Source of the DNA: Brachypterus glaber
Lineage: Eukaryota; Arthropoda; Insecta; Coleoptera; Kateretidae
Reading direction: 5' to 3'
Assembly: GCA_958510825.1 (NCBI GenBank)
Contig: OY294052.1
Span: 8,825,816 to 8,889,815, forward strand
DNA: 64,000 bases
Of the stretch, positions 56,476-64,000 are shown one piece after another. The stretch's first letter is position 1. The number at the start of each line of letters is the position of its first letter. The notes beneath the pieces are model-generated. The model did not search any database, was not told the origin of the DNA, and saw nothing but the letters and a program-made list of their open reading frames with translations. The position numbers and the translations under genes were made by a program.

Positions 56476-56489
56476 TTTTCATTTTAATA

Positions 56490-57480
56490 TACACCACTTA
56501 GTCCATTAATTTCAATTTGTTTATTAACTGATTTTTCCTCTTTACTTATTAAAATTTCCACGTTTTACAGGTCCGCTGAGTGTTGATTTTCAAGTACATG
56601 TTTAGTTAGGCCTGTGCTTTCACTTTTCTTGGTTTTAATGTTACTTCTGTGACCTGAGATTCTATTTTTCAGTTTTTGTTTAGTTTCTCCGACATAAGTC
56701 CCAGAGCATCCTAGACATTTGATTCTGTACACCAAGTTAGATTTTTCCATTTTCCCACAGTTTTACTTCTGTGACCTGAGATTCTATTTTTCAGTTTTTG
56801 TTTAGTTTCTCCGACATAAGTCCCAGAGCATCCTAGACATTTGATTCTGTACACCAAGTTAGATTTTTCCATTTTCCCACAGTTTTAATCTCATGTTTTA
56901 TTAAAAAAAAATAATTTTCTCTCCTACACCTTTAGTGTAAGGTATTATGACTGTATTATTTATATTTTTCATAGTTTCATATTTTTCAGGATTATAGGCC
57001 TTGTATAACCTTTTTCTTATAGTTTAATTCACTATTTTTTTCTGGGTAATTATTCTTTTTTAACACTGACTTTACTAATTTTAAGTTTCTTTTTCGGTAC
57101 AGAGGGTCACTTAATTTTATAGCTCTGTCTGCAAGGGAAATTATCACACTCCTTTTTTGTTTGGTTACGTGTTGTGAGCTAAAATTAATGTACCGTTCCC
57201 ATCAGGTTGGTTTCCGCTACCAATTTGTTTTTTATTGGCCACTTTCTTTTATTATGCTTACATCTAAAAAACTTATTTTATTATCTAGCTCCTTTTTTAG
57301 TGTGTACTGAATAGCTGGATTTGTACTGTTAAAGACCTGCAGCGTTCGTCCTACTTTTCCCTCTGGTAGAATATCATAAATGTCATATCACAATTTGCGT
57401 TGTTGTAGCAACCAAAAAAATTGTTGGTCCGTATTTATTCTGATCTGGTTGCCTCAACCAGATAATTTTTTAAGGATATA
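56490..57480 (-). pseudogene. Penelope-like element, C-terminal half (RT end, linker, GIY-YIG)
   Basis: Read on the complement from 57480: DILPEGKVGRTLQVFNSTNP, ELDNKISFLDVSIIKESG (end of the Penelope RT domain, FLDV motif), then VIISLADRAIKLSDP with NLKLVKSVLKKNNYP, then ITVIIPYTKGVGEKI, then the GIY-YIG nuclease part: SNLVYRIKCLGCSGTYVGET, then ISGHRSNI and the end KHVLENQHSADL with stop at 56565. This order is the Penelope-like element signature. Several frame changes and a 122-bp tandem duplication break it. The catalytic RT motifs upstream are not present, so it is a 5'-truncated dead copy. Confidence 0.85.
56641..56884. repeat. 122-bp tandem duplication inside the Penelope-like fragment
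   Basis: The block TTACTTCTGTGACCTGAGAT to TTTTCCCACAGTTT occurs at 56641-56762 and 56763-56884, apparently identical. 122 is not a multiple of three, so it shifts the GIY-YIG frame. Confidence 0.9.
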
Positions 57481-57999
57481 TTTAAATTTTAGAATTAACA
57501 CGTTGTTAATTTGGCTTCAACTTTAATTGGAAAATTACTCTCCTATGGCTCCATATTTAAAACCAAGAACCTTTTCCTTTTAAGTACTTTTTAGGAGTTA
57601 AAACTTAAATCCTTAAAAGTTTTAAGGACGATATTGTCTAACAATTTAACCAATCATAAATCCTCTTATTTTCTCCGATACAAAATCGAATTCTAATAAT
57701 AAACAAGTAGGCTTAAGTATTATATTGGCTTTAGGGATCTTTTTAATCAGATATTGTGGTCATGTAGATAGATAGAGATTGAGAAACTGATAAAGCATTA
57801 TCCATTATTAACAAGTGTAGAATGATACATATTTTGAACGAGTGGATGTTTGTCAGCCGGGCCACGACAGCGGCGAGGGGAACGGATCATGAGTGAGGAC
57901 TAGCCATTCTACACGTGTCACAGACTATACATTTTCTACGACTGAAGTACCATTCATATTTTTTTATAATTTATATAATAATCAAAAGTTTTAATAAAA

Positions 58000-58100
58000 A
58001 AATAATATTTATTTATTTATGTATTTATTTATGTATTTATTTATTTATGTATTTATTTATTTATGTATTTATTTATTTATGTATTTATTTATTTATGTGT
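58000..58100 (+). repeat. TTTA/TGTA minisatellite
   Basis: Units of ATTTATTTATTTATGT (and a 12-base form) repeated about six times. The frame of YLCIYLF repeats across it is an artefact. Confidence 0.9.
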
Positions 58101-59125
58101 AAATACATACTGTGTCATGGAGAGCCCCAAATAAGCCTATGCTTGTGCTCCATTAATTTTGATTAAAAAATTGCAAAAATTTCCGGGATCTTCCTGTATC
58201 TTTTCAACAGCTGCCAATATTTCTTCTGCTTAACTTGATCATAATTCTATGCATTCGAAAGCCATAAGTATGCATATGTTGAGCAGGACAGAACAAATTC
58301 GTAATAATTTACCAAAATTTGGATATTTTTCAAAAAAATATTGGGTGTCTACACAATTGACATTTACTTACAGTAAAATATAAAGTTTTTATACATCCAA
58401 TAATTATATAATTATTAAATATTATTTCGTTTACTTAGCTAAAAATAAAACCCTTAGGAATGTGATATATACCATAGGAGTTTTTTGTGAAATTTGACTA
58501 GCATTCTAAGACATTCGTAGAAAAACGAAAATTCTAGTCTATATTGTGAGAGTCTTGATTTTCGTGACAAGAAATAGAAGGCGCAGAAATAATTTCTTAC
58601 AATTCTTTTTTTTTTTGGTGTAATTATTCAAGCCAAGCGTACTCAAATGCTTGTTTGATATTATTATGGTGATATTATGTATAAAAGCTTACGTTTACAC
58701 ATTTTACGGTTGTAAATCTGTAGTACAAGTTAACCCTCTGCCGCAGACATGGCGTTGATTTTACCCCTGAATAGTATGCAATTTGTGATTTCTCTCAACT
58801 CCGACTAACTGCTGCTTTCCGCGTCTCAGTACCTTTCAGACAGTCAGACCTAAAACAGAGCAAAGAAGTTGGTATGTTGCACAGTAATTTTTCACGTGTT
58901 TATTTAAAATTTGGCGGCGTAAAATATACGCCGTATCTAATAATAAAAAGAATATGATTTATTCATTGCAAAAAAATATATGCGTAATTTGCGCAGCACA
59001 AATAATCTGGTCTTTTGTTGATATAACCTTAAAATAAAATTGTTTATTTTTTAAAATGACATATTTATAAACAAAATTTAACAAAAGTAATTAGTAATTT
59101 TGTAAACTACTTATAAAAATTATAG

Positions 59126-59368
59126 TTAATTGTACAATTTCAGCAAGAAATATTTATATGAGCAGGTGATGTTATTGGTATATTTATTTCTCTTTTTTAC
59201 TGTTAAATTATTATGTGTTAAAGTTTCTGAGTGTTCTGTATGAGGTGAATTTTTATCAAAGATGTGAGGTACTGTGGGGTTTTCCGGTTCATTAAAATCA
59301 GTAGGCAGAGTTGTATTGAAGAGGGAAGAACCTGAAGAAAAATTAACTAAAGAAAGTAGCTTTTTCAT
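59126..59368 (-). other. 80-codon open frame within the TTAA element
   Basis: ATG frame on the complement: MKKLLSLVNFSSGSSLFNTT, LPTDFNEPENPTVPHIFDKN and HTEHSETLTHNNLTVKKRNK before a stop. The hydrophilic, Ser/Thr/Glu-rich composition could be the N-terminal part of a transposase or a captured exon. No motif identifies it. Confidence 0.3.
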
Positions 59369-59435
59369 TAAATTTTAGTAAAATAAATAAATAAATAAAT
59401 AGCTAATTAATTGTACTGGTAGTGAAAAAAATAAT

Positions 59436-59553
59436 ATATTTTCCAAGTAAGTGAAATTTAACATTTTAGACCGCGTGTTGAGGGCTTCGCGCTAGCGCGC
59501 TTATCCCACAATTTGACGCAGGTCAAAAATGTTAAACCTCTCACTTGGTAAAT
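59436..59553. repeat. Hairpin insertion with GC-rich centre
   Basis: ATATTTTCCAAGTAAGTGAA and TTTAACATTTTAGACC face GGTCAAAAATGTTAAA and TCACTTGGTAAATAATAT. The loop holds CTTCGCGCTAGCGCGC. Nested in the 58734 element. Confidence 0.75.
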
Positions 59554-59831
59554 AATATACTATTTTTTCTTTCTTCTACTGTTATTTAAATAAATTTCTC
59601 TACCGAGTCAAACTTAAACATTATAGTACAAATAGTACAAATTATATAATATAAATAACTCATTTAAATATTATGTTATATTGCATTTATAATTAAATAA
59701 TTAAAGCTATAAAAAACAAAAGCGAAAAATAAGTCAAAATTAAAAAAAAAAATGTTAGATTTTTAAATTATTTAAAGGGAGGCGTATTTTTTACGCAGTG
59801 TTAGTAGTAAATAAGGTGGCAGAGGGTTTAA

Positions 59832-61200
59832 AAGTCCCGGCGGAATAATAATAGTTTTGAAAAGCGACTCATGCATTATAGTATCTATTCTATAGCAAAA
59901 TAAATTTTTATTCTCCAGTTATCGCGTTGATTTTAGGTTTTGCTATGATACAAAGTTTGCCTGTACATCCAAAACTTTCTTTAAAACACATTATAATAGA
60001 AAAGTTTTCACAAAATCGCTGTGTATGCGGTAAACTTATTATGCTCTTCGCTGTTTCCCAGCTAGGAGACTATTACACACACTAAAAAATTGAGTTTAAG
60101 GTTTTACACTCACTTTACACTAAAACTGGTACGTATTTGGCAAACTCGCAGGAGTTTAAATATCATTTCCTCAGCAGGTTTAAAAAAAGTGGTAAATTAC
60201 GATACATCCAAGTAACAAGTGTGTACACATAAAAAGAAAATACTGTTATATGTGACTCGAAATACAAATATCTTTTTTAGAAAAGTAAAACATTAATTTA
60301 GACATAAAAAACAACAACAAAACAGAAAAATAAACATTTATCCAATAAATAATAAATAACTAATTAAACAAAAAAAACTAATCAATATAAAACATTTTAA
60401 TAAGATTGGGTCTAAATTGGTATCTGTTTCTTCTTAACACCTTGGGTTGAGGTAGTAAGGCAGTAATTTCGTGCCGAAAATCTGTAATGAAAAAATAAAT
60501 AAAAAGATAAAAAAAAAATGAGAGGAGACACATATTTTTTAGGTTATGAATGTTTGAGATGATGATTTAAGTTATTAATAAAAAAATATACTATTTAAAT
60601 TAAAGTCACAGTTTCCCCTATAAAGCATGAAGTAAACCGGTTAAAAAAAAGAGTGTTTTTCTTACCTACCTATCTTTATATATTTTTTTAATCAAATCAC
60701 ATGTAGGCTTTCATTAAATAAATATTACAGGTGGTTAGTGTAGGTAATGTAAATGATATCTGATTTTTTATTTGCTTCGGCTACTCACCGCTAAAGTGCA
60801 GCTTATATATTTTTAAAAGAGCGCTTCCTTGTTTCAAGTCGCACCACGATTTCAAGTTTTTTTTCGTATTTTACTCTTATAGCCATAGTTTGCAAGATTT
60901 ATCGATTTAAAGATATTGCCATCTTACTTAAAAGTAATCCGTTTTAGGTTCCTAATTGTTGTAAAGAAAATTGCGAAAAGTATACATTCAAATGCGAAGC
61001 AGTCCGTATCTTTTCAGCTTCTTGAAAGCAAGACAAGTGAATAGGAATACAGTTTGCTGGCCACGACAAAATTCCGGAAGGAAGTGTGTAACAATGGCGG
61101 GTAATTCAGATACATTGTGGATAAAGTCGGGATCTGAGTACCAGTGTCTCCGGAGACAAGGGTCCTCAAGGCAACCAACAACACTTTTTTAGCCCTGCTA
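59832..61200. other. Gene-less stretch
   Basis: Mostly AT-rich. 60950-61190 has noticeably higher GC and is open for about 52 codons on the minus strand and 73 on the plus, but neither frame resembles a family I know. Nothing else recognised. Confidence 0.35.
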
Positions 61201-61203
61201 CTA

Positions 61204-61670
61204 TACAGGTTGCCCAGAAGTGATGAGCAAAAAACTCAGGGTGATTCTACATCAGAAAATAAGACAAAAAGTTCCTATAAAAATATTTCTTAAAATCCGT
61301 CGTAAGGGAGCTAAGCCGCTTTGAAAGTGGCTAAAAAAATCGGTTTTTATTTAATCACTCAGAAACTCTTTGAGATATAGCAACGAGGTTTTGCACTTGA
61401 ACTAATCTTCATAAGGCCCATCTTCGTATGTTATTTTCATGTACTTATTTTAACCAGGGGTGTGCAAAACGGGGGGGCATTATCAGTTTTTTGTCCCAAA
61501 CTTTTTTCTGTGTAACTTTTTTGTAATTTTATTTTTGGAATATGATTTTTCAGGTTAAAATAGATAAAAAATCTACTCTTGTTTACAACTGAAGGATTAA
61601 CCTTTTCCGAGAAAAAAACATTTTAAGGTAAAATTTCACGGTTCGAGGAAAAAAAATTAAACATTAACGT
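61204..61670. repeat. Foldback family A, single-arm copy
   Basis: TATACAGG start, then AGTTCCTATAAAAATATTTC, CGTAAGGGAGCTAAGCCGCT, CGGTTTTTATTTAATCACTC, GAGGTTTTGCACTTGAACTA, AACCAGGGGTGTGCAAAACG and TTTCACGGTTCGAGG as in the left arm of 37844-39011. The second arm is absent. Confidence 0.8.
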
Positions 61671-62162
61671 ATAAATTCGGAATATCCATACTGGTGTTGT
61701 TAAGTATCTAGGAAAATATGACATGTTAAAAGGTTTTTTCATACTTAATATTGTATTAAGTATGAATTAGTAATTTGCAAACAAAAATCGTTTTACCGAA
61801 TCTCGACATAATGGAGTACAAATAGTTAAATTGTTTTAAAATTTGTAATTTTGAAAAAATATGCATTCAGAAAAAAGTAATATGTCACATGTAATAGCTC
61901 ATTTAAAAGCTTATTTTATGCTGATTATGAATATGTTAAATATTTTAAAATCGGTGCAAATGTTCTCGAAATATAATATAAATAAATATAATATAATATA
62001 ATATAAATATAAATTTATATAATTGTAATTATGTTCACATTTTAATTTTTTGATACAAACAACTATTGGTAAAATCTGAGATACGTCTTATTACATAGCA
62101 TTTTGAACGATATTTAATGACAATTAAAACATCGTTTAGTTTTTTAAAATCGGTTCAGTATT

Positions 62163-62304
62163 ACATCGGCACTTAGTGCTACTAAGAGTGCCGATGTATT
62201 GAAATCTTCGCCGAAAAGTCAAAATCTTTGACCACGTTTTTTTCACATTTCTCTACGTTTTAAACCATTCTGAGTCGAAATCAGTAAAAAAAAATTTTAC
62301 GTCC

Positions 62305-62354
<50 letters not shown>

Positions 62355-62867
62355 AAACTCTCTAATTCCATTTCTACATGAGATATCGACTTGCGGTTTT
62401 TTGCATATTGTTTCTTATCGTATTCCGAAGAGCTGATTAGATTTTGGGGATAAAAGATTGGGGGTAAGGGGGGTAAAAATAGGGTAAAACTCCTATTTTT
62501 TGCTTTTTGTGTTTATAATTAAGGCAATTATTATTGTATTTGGTTAATTTAGCACTTATATAAAAGATAATTTTAAATTGGTCAAAAAATGTTATAAACA
62601 ACATTTGGACTTTTTCCTAAAACGCATTGTTTTCGAGATATTGGCCTTTAAAGCAGTAAAAGGTTTATTTGGCATATCTCACATATTTATAACCCGATTT
62701 CAAAAAAATATATTTTAAATAAAAGCTCTTTTAAGCCCTATAAAAAATTTTATATACAGTTTTTTGCTAGAATATAATGTTTTAATGATACAGAATTTAA
62801 AATCAAACAAAACACCTAGTTTGAAATTTGCAAACTAGATGGCTCTAGTGTACAATAGTGCCGATGT
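62163..62867. mobile_element. Short-TIR element, about 705 bp, with GTCT microsatellite
   Basis: Opens ACATCGGCACT and closes AGTGCCGATGT; the left end also folds on itself (ACATCGGCACT...AGTGCCGATGT within 35 bp). About 12 GTCT units at 62304-62354. The left end is repeated in inverse at 54706-54835. No coding frame. Confidence 0.65.
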
Positions 62868-63879
62868 TTTGACAGGGTGCTTGCAACGTTTCATCTAGTT
62901 TTAGAATAAACATATTGGACCAGAAAAAAATTATGATAGATTATGATAGATTCGTTAATAACTAGATGTTTGTATTTTTTTTTTTCATTTTGTTGAATTT
63001 TAGCAAATCTTAGTCATTTTTTTAATAAATAATTTTGGCAGCAATACTTTAAACTATGTACAATTAAAGCTCAGCCAACTTAAAAGATTATCCAAATAGC
63101 ATTGCGAACGAGAATATTTTTCACGGAGATCAACTACTTCGTAAATCTAAATCTGGGTCACGATAAATACTCGGGCCTACGAGTAAGATGGATGAGGACA
63201 TATCTGTAAGCCAACTGTATGGCTAGGTTGAATTAAAGTCGTCAAGACAGGCAGTTTCTGTTCAAAGTAGGATAACTCCATCCAGCGGCGGTTTTTAGCA
63301 GAAAGTTTTTAAGGAAATGTACAGTACACTGTAAATGCAAATATGGTTATTTTACAGCAAATAAAGTAGGTCATATGTTGCCAGCAAAGAAAGAAAGTGG
63401 TAAATTCACAGTTATCTGTAAAAATATGAATTTTTATTTTGGTAATTTTACTGCTATTATTATGGTAATTTTCGGGACTGTCTGTAAAAGTGCTGGGTTT
63501 TTGGACCAAATGCATGAATTTTAATGCAAAATTATTGTACCGACAGGAAAAGAGCTGAGATTTTACTAAACCCAGTAATATTGAGGTTAATTTAATAAAT
63601 ATTGTAAATTCACATTCTGACATTGTAAATTTGGTTTAATTATTACAGTTAAAACTACTGTAAGATTGACGGACAAATTTAGAGTGTAGGTGAGTCATCA
63701 TCATCATTAGTTTGTTTGGATTTTTAAGAGACAGGCTCAGTGCCTATCCCTCATTTGTCTGAACTTTGGAATAGTTTGGATGGATATTTGGGGAAGAGAG
63801 TCTCTGCTCACTGATTCTGGAGTTGCATCTGTCATGATTTGAGAGAGTGGCGGATGGGGACGGGGATGAGGAGGGATGG

Positions 63880-64000
63880 AATAGGGAGGGAGTGAGCCAA
63901 TTGCTATGTTCCTTATATTTCTAACCCTTCCTAAACGCGTTAATTTGTCCTCTGTGTAATAGATGACACTGTCAGTATATCTGTTATATCGAAGAGATTA
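63880..64000 (+). repeat. Dispersed repeat C, copy 2, cut by the window end
   Basis: CCTCTGTGTAATAGATGACA, CTGTCAGTATATCTGTTATA and TCGAAGAGAT; same order as 44640-44770. The GGGA/GGAT-rich block before it (63840-63890) is unlike most of the window. Confidence 0.6.

Larger units (their letters stand above)
58734..59827. mobile_element. Second piggyBac-like TTAA element, about 1.09 kb
   Basis: TTAA at 58730-58733 followed by CCCTCTGCCGCAGACATGG; right end GGTGGCAGAGGGT followed by TTAA at 59828-59831. The inverted termini share CCCTCTGCC, offset by one base. Palindromic GGCGTAAAATATACGCC and GGCGTATTTTTTACGC lie near each end. A fragment of its left end is at 25517-25632. Confidence 0.65.

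Noticed and set aside
56153..56509. Poly-Ser and poly-Leu open frames
   Set aside because: Translation of the CTT microsatellite.
60971..61192. Possible exon in a GC-richer patch
   Set aside because: Frames on both strands are open, but none matches a known domain or has convincing splice sites; noted only as a patch.

Overview
The window reads as strongly AT-rich, repeat-saturated animal nuclear DNA, most likely from an insect. Supporting signs are spliced genes with GT/AG introns, tRNA-headed SINEs, an intact BEL/Pao retrotransposon, a Penelope-like element and piggyBac-, hAT- and mariner-type elements. The order (beetle or other) cannot be settled from sequence alone.

Only one host gene is well supported: a minus-strand equilibrative nucleoside transporter (ENT/SLC29) family gene at 2665-10334. 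I rebuilt seven exons from splice sites, reading phase and family similarity. They give about 419 residues ending in a stop. The first exon with the start codon is missing; a speculative phase-compatible candidate lies at 40398-40473.

Layout: 1-1.5 kb, a tRNA-SINE and a long-TIR foldback element. 2.6-10.3 kb, the ENT gene with repeats in its introns. 10.3-31.8 kb, nested repeats, including a TTAA-flanked piggyBac-like element inside a dispersed repeat (a second repeat copy shows the empty site), a hAT-type MITE with a perfect 8-bp target duplication, long palindromic foldbacks, non-LTR retrotransposon ends and a pogo-like remnant. 31.9-33.2 kb, a roughly 627-bp ATTAC microsatellite grown on a SINE tail, followed by a complete hammerhead ribozyme motif on the minus strand. 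33.3-46.8 kb, more foldbacks and MITEs. 46,870-53,994, a complete, apparently very young BEL/Pao element (two 459-bp LTRs with one difference, TAAAG target duplication, 1733-codon intact polyprotein) inserted next to a SINE. 54-64 kb, SINE, hairpins, a decayed Penelope-like element with a GAA microsatellite at its 3' end, a second TTAA element and further TIR repeats.

The most notable signals are the hammerhead ribozyme at 32890-32934, the intact BEL element, the divergent ENT gene with a 51-nt micro-exon, and the nested transposon insertions whose exact borders can be read from empty-site copies. Repeat borders described as approximate were judged by eye.
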